A stretch of 64,000 bases of DNA from Mesobacillus sp. AQ2 (GTDB lineage: Bacteria; Bacillota; Bacilli; Bacillales; Cytobacillaceae). The stretch lies in the NCBI RefSeq assembly GCF_030122805.1, contig NZ_CP126080.1:2671001-2735000 (forward strand), in the 5' to 3' direction. How positions within the stretch are numbered: position 1 is the stretch's first letter; the number at the start of each line of letters is the position of its first letter. This document shows, one piece after another, positions 55,039 to 63,354 of this stretch. The position numbers and the translations under genes were made by a program. Below the pieces are notes generated by a model, which made no database searches, had not been told where the DNA came from, and was given only the letters and a program-made list of their open reading frames with translations.

Positions 55039-55429
55039 TTGAATCATCCTGCCCGTGTCCCCCTTTCGTACCTTCCACGCTTTTGACCAATTCATGGAGT
55101 TCCTCTGCAGATACACCAAGGTATAATGCCTCATTCAGGAGTTTTTCCAACTCCTGCTTTACCTGCAGTATTTTATCGAAATCTTTACCAGTGTCCATGG
55201 GGTTGACGAAACTCCCCTTGCCTTTTAATGAATAAATGAACCCCTGTGTTTCAAGTTCTCTATATGCCTTCTGGATTGTGTTCGGGTTTATAGTCAACTG
55301 CTGTGCCATCTGTCGTACGGAAGGCAATTGTTCATCAGGTTTGAGCACTTCATTGATAATCAACTCTTTCATCTTATCAACCAGCTGTTCGTATATCGGT
55401 TTTCGGCTCCTCAGGTCAAGCTCAAACAT
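55022..55429 (-). CDS. GntR-family regulator, YtrA subfamily
   Basis: A 135-residue repressor. The short winged helix domain (about 1-75; KPIYEQLVDKMKELI, then QLPSVRQMAQQLTINPNTIQ, then GKGSFV) is followed by a short helical dimer arm, the YtrA form of GntR proteins. I start at ATG 55429 behind GGGGG. In B. subtilis YtrA represses the ytrABCDEF cell-wall-stress operon, induced by lipid-II-binding antibiotics. By analogy this one represses its own ABC operon. Confidence 0.92.
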   Translation of the reverse strand: MFELDLRSRKPIYEQLVDKMKELIINEVLKPDEQLPSVRQMAQQLTINPNTIQKAYRELETQGFIYSLKGKGSFVNPMDTGKDFDKILQVKQELEKLLNEALYLGVSAEELHELVKSVEGTKGGHGQDDSNDRNK

Positions 55430-55452
55430 AATGACCCCCAATCTGTACTAAG

Positions 55453-55473
55453 TGTACTATTATTATTAATACA
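55453..55473 (-). promoter_or_regulatory. Candidate YtrA-type operator
   Basis: TGTA...TACA ends enclose TATTA and TAATA half sites, 24-44 bp before the GntR start. YtrA-type repressors bind such dyads at their own promoter. The left arm has one extra base. Confidence 0.45.
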
Positions 55474-55861
55474 GTTAAATTATATGCCAACCTCTTCCAG
55501 AAAGATAGGGGGAATTTTCTTAATAATTTCTTAAGAAAAATTAAGAAATGCGAGGAAGGTGTTTTTAAACGCTACTTACTCAGGTGTAATTTTACACGAT
55601 TATTAACATACGTCTCAATAGTTTTTTTAGAAATTTTTGGAATTCCTTACTTTTTCAAAAAAACCACCCTAGCATTGAGCTGGAGTGATAACGAAAAATG
55701 TATTTATCTATCGTGCGTGCTATTCGGAAAAAACTTGACGCTGATGTTTGTATCTCGACAAATTCAATAAACTCCTTTTCCATTTTCCATTAAACACCAT
55801 CAATCCCATAATACATTAAACCCAATTTATTAAACCATAATATTACGGGAGGTGAATTTCT
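55474..55861. other. Intergenic stretch between ytrA-like and vanW-like genes
   Basis: About 390 bp with divergent promoters expected. I see short TTCTTAA/TTAAGAA inverted pairs near 55520-55550 and no convincing gene. A 31-codon frame at 55698 has a poorly placed GGAG and was not accepted. The right end carries the GGGAGGTG site of the VanW gene. Confidence 0.45.
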
Positions 55862-56770
55862 ATGAAATGGTTGCTGGCATTTGGACTTATACTATCGAGC
55901 AGTACCTCGGACAGCCATGATGATATATCTATTATTTGGGAAGATGAGCCGGTTGCGGAAGTCCATCGAACGGATTTTTCCATACCATGGTTCGGATTTC
56001 CGATTCTTAACCATACATTGCTTCACACCTTGAATATGCAACTTTCCAATCAAATAAAAAAAGAACCGAAGAATGCAGGACTTGATGATTATGGAAATAT
56101 CATACCTGAAAAGGTTGGCTACACTCTTGACGAAAAAAAATTCAAAGAAAAGTTCGCAGAAAGTTTTTTTGATCACGGGCCCTCACAGATCCTTGTTCCA
56201 ACACGTCGCGTGTATCCAAAGGTCGACAGTGAAATAATCGCCAACATCAGGACTAAACTAATTGGCCATTACATAACCTATTTCAACAGTGCCAATAAAG
56301 AAAGAACCCATAATATTTCCCTTGCTGCCGAAGCAATCAATAACCATGTCGTTTTTCCTGGTGAAATATTCTCCTTTAATAAAGTTGTCGGAAAACGAAC
56401 AGCTTCCCGTGGTTATCAACCTGCACCGATTATTGTGAGAGGAGAACTATCGGAAGGAATTGGCGGAGGCATCTGCCAAGTGTCTTCGACTTTATTCAAT
56501 GCTGCGGACCGCTCAGGTTTGAAAATCCTTGAGCGATACTCACACAGCAAGCAGGTCCCTTATGTACCCCCTGGAAGAGACGCGACTGTCAGCTGGTATG
56601 GCCCGGATTTTACTTTTAAAAACAAACATAGCCAGCCAATCTTGATCCGGGCGAAAACCTATCCCGGAAAAATGGTCGTCTTAATTTATTCATCAGATGA
56701 AATCAATGTTGAAAAACGTAAAGTTCCCAGTACGGATAGTAACGCCATAATTCCCGAAGAACCTTTATAA
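55862..56770 (+). CDS. VanW-family protein
   Basis: A 302-residue protein with an N-terminal hydrophobic segment (WLLAFGLILSSSTS). The C-terminal VanW domain (about 150-280) shows SLAAEAINNHVVFPGEIFSF, then SEGIGGGICQVSSTLFNAA, then HSKQVPYVPPGRDATVSW. VanW accompanies some vancomycin-resistance clusters, and YoaR of B. subtilis is similar; no van genes are nearby. A GGGAGGTG site precedes ATG 55862. It stands before a penicillin-binding protein gene, which suggests cell-wall work. Confidence 0.9.
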   Translation: MKWLLAFGLILSSSTSDSHDDISIIWEDEPVAEVHRTDFSIPWFGFPILNHTLLHTLNMQLSNQIKKEPKNAGLDDYGNIIPEKVGYTLDEKKFKEKFAESFFDHGPSQILVPTRRVYPKVDSEIIANIRTKLIGHYITYFNSANKERTHNISLAAEAINNHVVFPGEIFSFNKVVGKRTASRGYQPAPIIVRGELSEGIGGGICQVSSTLFNAADRSGLKILERYSHSKQVPYVPPGRDATVSWYGPDFTFKNKHSQPILIRAKTYPGKMVVLIYSSDEINVEKRKVPSTDSNAIIPEEPL

Positions 56771-56777
56771 ATACCAG

Positions 56778-56805
56778 AGGAATCCCAACTTATTAAGGGA
56801 TTCCT
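56778..56805 (+). terminator. Terminator after the VanW gene
   Basis: AGGAATCCC and GGGATTCCT form a 9-bp stem followed by TTTATTT. Confidence 0.82.
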
Positions 56806-57018
56806 TTTATTTAACAGGAAAACCTTTACATCACAGTAAATAATTATGTAAACTAATGGTAAAAGATGGTTTCCCAATAGTCTTTTATTATTATATTTAT
56901 AACAGTTCTTCTTACCCACACTTCAATTCCTGGAGTATAAACAAACCCAGAAAGTCTGGAAGAGTAGAGAAATGCAAGGAACTAGTTTTATAGAATTATT
57001 GCATAGGATGTGAGATAT

Positions 57019-59100
57019 TTGCCAAAAAAAAAGAATACTACACCCATTCGAGTCAATGTTTTGTTCTTTTCTGTTTTTATCCTTTTTTCACTGCTGGTCC
57101 TGCGTCTCGGGATTGTTCAGATAGTCCATGGAGAGGACTATAAACGGGAAATCAACCGTAAAGAAGATGTTACGGTCAATAACCCGGTCCCGCGAGGAAG
57201 AATGCTGGACAGAAACCTGGAGCTCATTGTCGACAATAAACCTCTAAATGCCATTACATATACAAATGAAGGTGCCTCCCAGGAGGAAATGCTCGATGTA
57301 GCAGCAAAGCTGGCCAAAATCATCGAAAAAGATACTGATAAAGTCCGTGAAAGAGATATGAAGGATTTCTGGATGCTCAAACATCCGGAGGAAGCAAAAG
57401 ACCTTATAACTGAAAAAGAAATGGACCAATTCAGAAATAAGAAGCTGAAAAACAAGGATTTATATAAACTCCAAATTGAAAGGATTACAGAGGAGCATCT
57501 CAAGCAATTAAGTGAACAGGACATTGAGGAGCTGGCCATTTTCAGCATCATGAACAACGGATATAAGTTCGTTCCCCAGATCATTAAAAATAAAGATGTA
57601 TCAAAAGATGAATTTGCCATTGTCAGCGAAAACCTTACCCTCCTTCCAGGCATCAACGCAACGACAACAGACTGGGACCGCGAGTATAAATATGAAGAAA
57701 CCTTCAAGCCTGTATTGGGCAAAGTTACGACGAGCAGTGAAGGTCTCCCCGCTGACAGGATTGATTATTACATTTCTCGCGGATATACCCGAAATGACAG
57801 GGTAGGAAAGAGTTACCTTGAGCAAGAATATGAAGATGTTTTGCAAGGACAAAAAGAGAGGGTTATAAATATCACCGATAAAGCAGGCGTTCTCCTGGAG
57901 AAAGAATTAGTAGCCGAAGGCCAGCGCGGTAAAGATTTAATTCTCAGTATAGACATGGACCTGCAAGTGGCTGTTGAAGATATCATTGAAAAAGAATTAT
58001 GGGCAGCGAAGAGGTCGCCAGGAACCGGATTGCTCGACAGTGCTTATGTCGTGCTGATGGACCCAAATACCGGTGAAGTATTAACCATGGCAGGAAAAAA
58101 GATCGTAAAAGATAAAAAAACGAATGAAGCCCAAATGCAAGATGACGCATTAGGTAACATCATCAACACCTATAATGTTGGATCTGTTGTCAAGGGAGCA
58201 ACCGTCCTGACTGGTTATAAAACACGCGCAATCAGTCCCTGGACCAGTTTCGATGATCGGGCTTTGGACATTAAAGGTACACCGATAAAAAAATCCTATA
58301 GTTATTTAGGGGAATTGAATGATATTGATGCATTAAAAAAGTCCTCCAACGTTTATATGTTCCATACCGCCATCAGGATCGGGAATGGAGTTTATCGCTA
58401 TCAAAAACCGTTGAATCTGGACCCACAGGTTTGGGATACAATCCGAAACTCATTCGCTTCATTCGGTTTAGGTATCAGGACAGGTATCGACTTGCCCAGC
58501 GAACAAACCGGAGCTAAAGGAGCAAACTCTCCAGTCGGTAAAGTGCTGGATTTGGTAATTGGACAGTATGATACCTATTCGAATATGCAGCTAGCCCAGT
58601 ATATTTCTACGATTGCCAATGGCGGGCACCGGATGCAGCCAAGGGTTGTCAAGGAAATACGTGAACCAGCAATGAACGGCGATCTGGTCGGACCGGTTTA
58701 TAAATCGTTCTCGCCAAAAGTTCTCAATGATATTGATATGGAAGATCAATGGCTTGCACGCGTCCACACCGGCTTTAAAAAAGTCATGCAGGAACCAGGA
58801 GGTACTGCTTATCGATATTTTGGCAATGCCACCTATTCACCGGCAGGAAAAACTGGTACTGCGGAGGCCTTTTATGATGGCCAGTACAGAGTAAAAGGTG
58901 ACCCACTCATCGAAACAATGAATATTAGCCTAGTTGGCTATGCCCCTTCGGAAAATCCTGAAATCGCCATGGCGGTCATCGTGCCATGGGCTTATCAGGG
59001 CAGTGTTGACCACGGAGCGAATAAAAAAATCGGCCGTGCCGTGATGGATGCATATTTCAATATGAAAAACCCATCAAAGCAGCCGAATGATGAACAATGA
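57019..59100 (+). CDS. Class B penicillin-binding protein (PBP2/PbpA-like transpeptidase)
   Basis: A 693-residue membrane-anchored transpeptidase that cross-links peptidoglycan. One N-terminal helix (VLFFSVFILFSLLVLRLGIV) is followed by a pedestal domain (VPRGRMLDRN near residue 55). The active-site motifs are SVVK (in NVGSVVKGAT, near residue 397), SSN (KKSSNVYM) and KTG (AGKTGTAEAF). I choose TTG 57019, giving MPKKKN, because AGGATGTGAG lies before it; GTG 57010 is an alternative. Its length and domains match B. subtilis PbpA or PbpH (rod-shape PBPs). Confidence 0.93.
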   Translation: MPKKKNTTPIRVNVLFFSVFILFSLLVLRLGIVQIVHGEDYKREINRKEDVTVNNPVPRGRMLDRNLELIVDNKPLNAITYTNEGASQEEMLDVAAKLAKIIEKDTDKVRERDMKDFWMLKHPEEAKDLITEKEMDQFRNKKLKNKDLYKLQIERITEEHLKQLSEQDIEELAIFSIMNNGYKFVPQIIKNKDVSKDEFAIVSENLTLLPGINATTTDWDREYKYEETFKPVLGKVTTSSEGLPADRIDYYISRGYTRNDRVGKSYLEQEYEDVLQGQKERVINITDKAGVLLEKELVAEGQRGKDLILSIDMDLQVAVEDIIEKELWAAKRSPGTGLLDSAYVVLMDPNTGEVLTMAGKKIVKDKKTNEAQMQDDALGNIINTYNVGSVVKGATVLTGYKTRAISPWTSFDDRALDIKGTPIKKSYSYLGELNDIDALKKSSNVYMFHTAIRIGNGVYRYQKPLNLDPQVWDTIRNSFASFGLGIRTGIDLPSEQTGAKGANSPVGKVLDLVIGQYDTYSNMQLAQYISTIANGGHRMQPRVVKEIREPAMNGDLVGPVYKSFSPKVLNDIDMEDQWLARVHTGFKKVMQEPGGTAYRYFGNATYSPAGKTGTAEAFYDGQYRVKGDPLIETMNISLVGYAPSENPEIAMAVIVPWAYQGSVDHGANKKIGRAVMDAYFNMKNPSKQPNDEQ

Positions 59101-59128
59101 AAAAGCTGTGCCGGCTGGCACAGCTTTT
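59101..59128. terminator. Bidirectional terminator after the PBP gene
   Basis: AAAAGCTGTGCC-GGCT-GGCACAGCTTTT forms a 12-bp stem with T runs on both strands, between convergent genes. Confidence 0.88.
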
Positions 59129-59137
59129 CTTATTCTT

Positions 59138-59638
59138 TTACAATTCCTTTGCTAGAGAAGGCTTTTTCATGTCAACACTTTCAAATGCTGCACCAATCTT
59201 TTCTTCAGCCTGTGCGAATTTCTCATCGGCTGCTTCCAATGCTGGAGCATCCTTCTTCAGCTCTTCTGCTTTCAAATTATATGATTCTGCAAGATCTTTA
59301 AGAGCCGCTTCAAGGTCTGCTTTTTGATCCTTCAATTCAGCAGGAACTTCCAGTCCTTCAACTTTAGTTGCAACTGCAGCTGCTGATTCACTTGCCGCTG
59401 CCTTCTCTTCCGGTTTAGGCTCCTCTGCTCCCTCATATGCATTCAAGTCAGCATCTGCCTCGTTAATTGTGTTCACAATGCTCATGTAAAATTTGTACAT
59501 GGCGCTCTTAGGGTTTACTGCCGGCTTTTCGGCTGTTTCTGTTTCAGCTTTTTCGGGTTCTGCTTCTTTGTCCGCCGAACACCCTGTCAATCCAAGTGCA
59601 AAAGTAATTGCAGCAAGTAAAATCCAAAACTTTTTCAT
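59138..59638 (-). CDS. Lipoprotein of unknown function
   Basis: A 166-residue protein. The signal sequence ends with the lipobox LTGC (near residue 20), so a lipid-anchored, surface-exposed protein is expected. The rest is acidic, Ala/Glu/Lys-rich and helical (EADEKFAQAEEKIGAAFESV near the end), probably a coiled or helical bundle. I start at ATG 59638 behind GGGGAG; the frame upstream to 59692 lacks a site. No enzymatic motif is visible. Confidence 0.85.
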   Translation of the reverse strand: MKKFWILLAAITFALGLTGCSADKEAEPEKAETETAEKPAVNPKSAMYKFYMSIVNTINEADADLNAYEGAEEPKPEEKAAASESAAAVATKVEGLEVPAELKDQKADLEAALKDLAESYNLKAEELKKDAPALEAADEKFAQAEEKIGAAFESVDMKKPSLAKEL

Positions 59639-59796
59639 TCTGATACTCCCCTTCAATCTATATATATGCTTGTTGTGAAACCGGAATTTCACACAGCTTT
59701 TTCATTATATAGGGATTATTTAACAAAAATCAAATTTTTTATTTGTTTTTTCAAAAAAAGTCCCTATTTACTTTGAAGCAGCAATGCATTATCTTT

Positions 59797-60267
59797 TCAG
59801 CGCTTTACCATTGTAATAAAATCATTCGTCATTGTTTTGAATTCAGCTTCCCTCATGAATCCGATTTTTTCATACAACTTAATGGCCCTTATATTAAAGG
59901 ACGCTACAGTAAGCCTAAACGGCTGGTTCTGTGTGCTGGACTCCAAATCTTTCAATACAAAAGAAAAGAAAAGAAAACCATAACCTTTTCCTGTCATCTC
60001 CGGTGCCAGGCCAATCCCTATATCTATAGCCGTTTCACTATAAACTCCGATCTCTCTTCCTGCAGGAACTTGCGCAGAAGGTCCTGTGCAATAAAAACCG
60101 ATTAATGTACCTGCCTGATCTACTACAGACCGATAACCTTCATTCAAGAGCTCCTCTATTGATTCCTCACTGACAGTATTATTGTAAAGTTCATAAGGCG
60201 AGTCATATACCCAGTTCAGGATTGTTACTGCAAGGTCCCTGGTCATCTTGTTGCTGACGAATTCCAA
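59797..60267 (-). CDS. GNAT-family N-acetyltransferase
   Basis: A ~156-residue acetyltransferase. The acetyl-CoA region is IGIGLAPEMTGKGYGFLFFS, with the GKGYG turn of the P-loop-like motif A. RAIKLYEKIGFMREAEFKT is the conserved C-terminal motif B. I start at TTG 60267 behind AGGGGGGAC; ATG 60300 lacks a site. The acceptor is unknown. Confidence 0.85.
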   Translation of the reverse strand: MEFVSNKMTRDLAVTILNWVYDSPYELYNNTVSEESIEELLNEGYRSVVDQAGTLIGFYCTGPSAQVPAGREIGVYSETAIDIGIGLAPEMTGKGYGFLFFSFVLKDLESSTQNQPFRLTVASFNIRAIKLYEKIGFMREAEFKTMTNDFITMVKR

Positions 60268-60449
60268 CTTTATGTCCCCCCTTTTTATTTTCGCAAGCAA
60301 ACTTAATAATTCAGTAGAAAATATGAAATTCCTTCCTTAGATTAAATTTTTTAGGTTGATTTGTCATTCTTTTGTAATATCAGGTTTAATAGTTTTATAT
60401 ATGGGAATATTACAAGTAACAAAACGATGACAGGAGCGATTACATAATG

Positions 60450-60557
60450 ATGACTACATTTGTATTACTTGGTGGAGCTTTCGCAATCGCCGCTGGTTTA
60501 AATTTCTTTGCAGTTAATGATGAAAATGCATTTATAGATGATGAAGCAATTAACTAA
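60450..60557 (+). CDS. Small membrane peptide, 35 residues
   Basis: Reading ATG 60450 gives MTTFVLLGGAFAIAAGLNFF, then AVNDENAFIDDEAIN and TAA. Residues ~4-21 are one hydrophobic helix; the tail is acidic. CAGGAG lies before it, and an adjacent ATG at 60447 adds one methionine. A TTGTAA-N17-TTATAT promoter-like pair lies near 60375, and a perfect terminator starts at the stop codon. All signals of a stand-alone gene are present. The function is unknown; small stress or regulatory membrane peptides look like this. Confidence 0.7.
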   Translation: MTTFVLLGGAFAIAAGLNFFAVNDENAFIDDEAIN

Positions 60558-60585
60558 AGAGACGCTGCAGCAGCGTCTCTTTTTT
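60558..60585 (+). terminator. Terminator of the small peptide gene
   Basis: AGAGACGCTG-CAG-CAGCGTCTCT has a 10-bp G/C-rich stem and runs into TTTTTT. It starts at the last base of the stop region. Confidence 0.9.
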
Positions 60586-60703
60586 CTGTGCCAATTTTGA
60601 AACTTTTATTGTATTTTTAAGCTGTCGCAGGAAATAATAGAATAAAAGAGAAATACTTAAGCATAAACTGCTAGCCTCATTTCAATTAAGGAGGTACGGA
60701 TTC

Positions 60704-61267
60704 ATGCAAACCCCAGATATATTGCCCGGAGAACAAGTGGCACTATGCAAGGTGAAAGAAGATGATTTAGAAAAATGGTGGAGCCTTATCCATAATGATG
60801 AACACCCCGAGTGGAAAAAATGGGATGCTCCTTATTATCCGTTGAGGCATATTGAATATGAAAAATTCAGGGAACAGATGAGCAACCTGATCCAACAGGG
60901 CTATGATCGGAAATATTTAATCAAAGTCGATGATGAAATCATTGGAATGGTCACATATTATTGGGAGCACGAATCATCTCAGTGGCTTGAAATCGGGATC
61001 GTCATCTATCTCCCTGAATTCTGGAATGGTGGATATGGAACAGATGCTCTAATAGCCTGGATCCAGCATCTTTTCGACACTTTCCCCATCCCCCGCATAG
61101 GTTTTACCACCTGGTCTGGAAACGCCAGGATGCTGACTGTCGGCAAAAAACTCGGCATGGTTGAAGAGGCAAGAATCAGAAAGTGCAGGCTATATAACGG
61201 AAAATACTATGATTCAATCAAAATGGGGTTGTTAAGGGAAGAATGGGATGAACGGTATCAGGGATAA
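60704..61267 (+). CDS. GNAT-family N-acetyltransferase
   Basis: A 187-residue acetyltransferase of the RimJ/SpeG-like GNAT_3 type. IGIVIYLPEFWNGGYGTDAL carries the acetyl-CoA turn; FTTWSGNARMLTVGKKLGMV and the final RKCRLYNGKYYDSIKMGLL are typical of this subgroup. AAGGAGGTAC precedes ATG 60704. The substrate is unknown. Confidence 0.9.
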   Translation: MQTPDILPGEQVALCKVKEDDLEKWWSLIHNDEHPEWKKWDAPYYPLRHIEYEKFREQMSNLIQQGYDRKYLIKVDDEIIGMVTYYWEHESSQWLEIGIVIYLPEFWNGGYGTDALIAWIQHLFDTFPIPRIGFTTWSGNARMLTVGKKLGMVEEARIRKCRLYNGKYYDSIKMGLLREEWDERYQG

Positions 61268-61307
61268 TCTTATAAATCATTATCCCTATCAGATTGAAAG
61301 GAAAAAT

Positions 61308-61331
61308 GCCTGGCTTCTGTCAGGCGTTTTT
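61308..61331 (+). terminator. Terminator after the second GNAT gene
   Basis: GCCTG...CAGGC with an eight-base loop is followed by GTTTTTT. Confidence 0.75.
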
Positions 61332-61359
61332 TGATGGACCTCAATGATTTTCGGCGGAA

Positions 61360-61434
61360 TGGTGACCTTACTTTCCGGAATCCCATAAAAGTGTGCACCA
61401 ATGAAGTCTATTGGTGACCTGAATCTCCGGAATC
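61360..61434. repeat. Imperfect direct repeat with an internal dyad
   Basis: TGGTGACCTTACTTTCCGGA (61360-) and TGGTGACCTGAATCTCCGGA (61412-) are 52 bp apart and match at 17 of these 20 bases, with AATC following both. Between them CACCAAT-N7-ATTGGTG (61396-61416) is an exact dyad. This may be a small dispersed intergenic repeat. Confidence 0.5.
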
Positions 61435-61502
61435 ACTTAAGAGTAGGCATCAATGGAATGCCTAACGCTCAACAAGCTATAATCCTGAAAAAATCCCCTG
61501 GT

Positions 61503-62000
61503 CTAAAGGATTCTCGACATATAAAATTCGTCGTAGAATTGTCCATCCTTGAACATTGAATCCTTCTTCGTTCCTTCTATTTCAAATCCCATTTTTGTGT
61601 ATAATGCAATGGCTCCCTGATTCTTTGTTATCACGGTTAGTTCCAGTCTGCGCAGTCCTATGCCGCTCGCCCAATCCAATAATTCAGTGAAGAGACTTGT
61701 CCCAACCCCTTTTCCGCGATATAGATCTTTTATCCCAATTACCAGATATGCTGAATGCTTTATTCTGGGCGCACTTCCGCCTTTGGCGATTAAATATCCG
61801 GTTAATTCACCACCAGTCTCCGCCAGAAAGATATTTGAGTTTTGTTCGGATATAAGTACATGAATCAATTTCTTTTGAGTGTCCGGATTGAACTTTCTTT
61901 CACCTGGCCCAAAAAGCATAAAATCTGAGGAACTTTCCACCTCTTGCATTAGTGTTGCAAACTTATCTGCGTCCCGTTCCTCGGCTTGTCTGATCTCCAT
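61503..62000 (-). CDS. GNAT-family N-acetyltransferase
   Basis: A 165-residue acetyltransferase. VIGIKDLYRGKGVGTSLFTE carries the RGKGVG acetyl-CoA motif, and NQGAIALYTKMGFEIEGTKK with a final FYDEFYMSRIL completes the RimI/PhnO-like pattern. AGAGGTG precedes ATG 62000. The acceptor is unknown; it is unrelated in detail to the other two GNATs nearby. Confidence 0.9.
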   Translation of the reverse strand: MEIRQAEERDADKFATLMQEVESSSDFMLFGPGERKFNPDTQKKLIHVLISEQNSNIFLAETGGELTGYLIAKGGSAPRIKHSAYLVIGIKDLYRGKGVGTSLFTELLDWASGIGLRRLELTVITKNQGAIALYTKMGFEIEGTKKDSMFKDGQFYDEFYMSRIL

Positions 62001-62035
62001 GGAAACACCTCTTTCATTATAGTTTTAAGAAAAAG

Positions 62036-62062
62036 AAAACAGAGGAAAGATTCCTCTGTTTT
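62036..62062 (-). terminator. Terminator after the DUF1002 gene
   Basis: AAAACAGAGGAA-AGA-TTCCTCTGTTTT forms a 12-bp stem next to the stop of the DUF1002 gene, with a CTTTTTCTT tail on the minus strand. Confidence 0.82.
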
Positions 62063-62982
62063 TATGAAAAAATGCTTTTGATGCTTTCTATTAGTTCGTT
62101 GAAGAAGTTGGAGACTGATTCCAGGAACCCTTTATCACCCACTGCTTCCTCGATCCTTTTCTGGATATCATCCGAAAGTGTTTCTAATTGGGTTTTTACA
62201 TTGTCAAAATTTATATTCAGGTCCCTCATCTTATTGAACAGGTCGATAAGGAGCTGCCTGTCTTCAGGACTTACCTGAATCTCAAGTGTTTTTAACTTAT
62301 CATCAATGATTTTTTCGATTTCTTCTTTTGTTGCCGGATTTTGCTCGGCAATTTCCTTCTTGATTTCAGTCAGGAGTTCACTGACTTTATCCTGATCAAG
62401 GCCATCCTTTTTAGCCAGTTTTGTCGCCAGGTTCAATTCTTGATTCGCTACTTCTGTGCGGTCCTTATTGAGTTCTGTTCCTTCACCTTCATCATACGCC
62501 TTGTAAATTCCAACGAGTGCTGAGTGACCAGTAACCTTCACCGGGGAAACCACATCCACGACTGCATCCTCGATTCCTGCAGTCAACAGGGCGTTCGCAT
62601 ACATTTCATCGGTTACTTCTGTAATATTTTCCGGAGTGACCTGGTTAATCACCAGTCCCTCTCCTGTATCTTTCCTGGTGATTTTCGCCGACGAGTACAT
62701 GTTTGAATGTTCGTCACCGTCTATATAATTTACTAGGTCTTTTCCTGTGACAATTATTTCTTTAACTTTTGATGGGTCCTTCACTCCCAGCAGCTCCCTG
62801 ACCTCATCCTTCTGTTTTTCAGAAAGAGCTTCGCCGTATACAACAATCGGAAGGCCATATTTTTCATTAATGGCATCCTCATCATTATCATTAGACGCAA
62901 ATGCTGGTACAGCAATCATCCCTAAAGACAAAATGAGTAGATTGAATAATGCTGTGATTTTCAACAAGTATTTCGGTTTCAT
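62062..62982 (-). CDS. DUF1002 (YpuA-like) secreted protein
   Basis: A ~306-residue protein. A signal peptide (about 1-30) ends near VPAFASN. The DUF1002 domain follows with ITEVTDEMYANALLTAGIED and SPVKVTGHSALVGIYKAYDE, which match B. subtilis YpuA. The C-terminal third is helical with possible coiled coils. I start at ATG 62982 behind AAGGAG; ATG 63000 lacks a site. YpuA is linked to cell-envelope functions but is not well characterised. Confidence 0.88.
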   Translation of the reverse strand: MKPKYLLKITALFNLLILSLGMIAVPAFASNDNDEDAINEKYGLPIVVYGEALSEKQKDEVRELLGVKDPSKVKEIIVTGKDLVNYIDGDEHSNMYSSAKITRKDTGEGLVINQVTPENITEVTDEMYANALLTAGIEDAVVDVVSPVKVTGHSALVGIYKAYDEGEGTELNKDRTEVANQELNLATKLAKKDGLDQDKVSELLTEIKKEIAEQNPATKEEIEKIIDDKLKTLEIQVSPEDRQLLIDLFNKMRDLNINFDNVKTQLETLSDDIQKRIEEAVGDKGFLESVSNFFNELIESIKSIFS

Positions 62983-63021
62983 ATATATTCTCCTTTTCAA
63001 ACCAATTCTTATAAAACAATC

Positions 63022-63249
63022 TTATTTTTCACCAGATTCAAGCTTTCTGGCCACTTGCCTTTCCAGCCTTTGAACTTTGTGCATTAAGTTATAGATCAAA
63101 GCAGTCATAAAACTGAGCTGGATCAACATGAAAATTCCCACGAACAAAGCAGAATCAACTTCAAACCCGGAAAATAAAAACATTAACAAATAGAATAATA
63201 TAATACCTCCAAAAAGATTTGCAATGAATATAAACAGCCAATTATCCAT
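63022..63249 (-). CDS. Small membrane protein, 75 residues
   Basis: Two hydrophobic helices (LFIFIANLFGGIILFYLLMF and ALFVGIFMLIQLSFMTALIY) followed by a charged, coiled-coil-like tail (NLMHKVQRLERQVARKLES). GGGTGGAG lies before ATG 63249. It is 40 bp upstream of the DUF1002 gene on the same strand and may be co-transcribed with it. Not recognised as a named family. Confidence 0.75.
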   Translation of the reverse strand: MDNWLFIFIANLFGGIILFYLLMFLFSGFEVDSALFVGIFMLIQLSFMTALIYNLMHKVQRLERQVARKLESGEK

Positions 63250-63354
63250 TTCTCCACCCTTCAGTACATCTATATGTACGATAAAAATGGTATAAAAGTT
63301 TCAACTAAGTTCAATATGAAATTTTTCTGCTCTATTAAAGAATCCTGGAGAAAA

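Noticed and set aside
55698..55793. Possible 31-residue peptide before the VanW gene
   Set aside because: GGAG is ten or more bases from the ATG, no terminator follows, and composition is not gene-like.
62041..62070. Hairpin read as a riboswitch
   Set aside because: It is a simple stem at the stop of the DUF1002 gene, best explained as a terminator.
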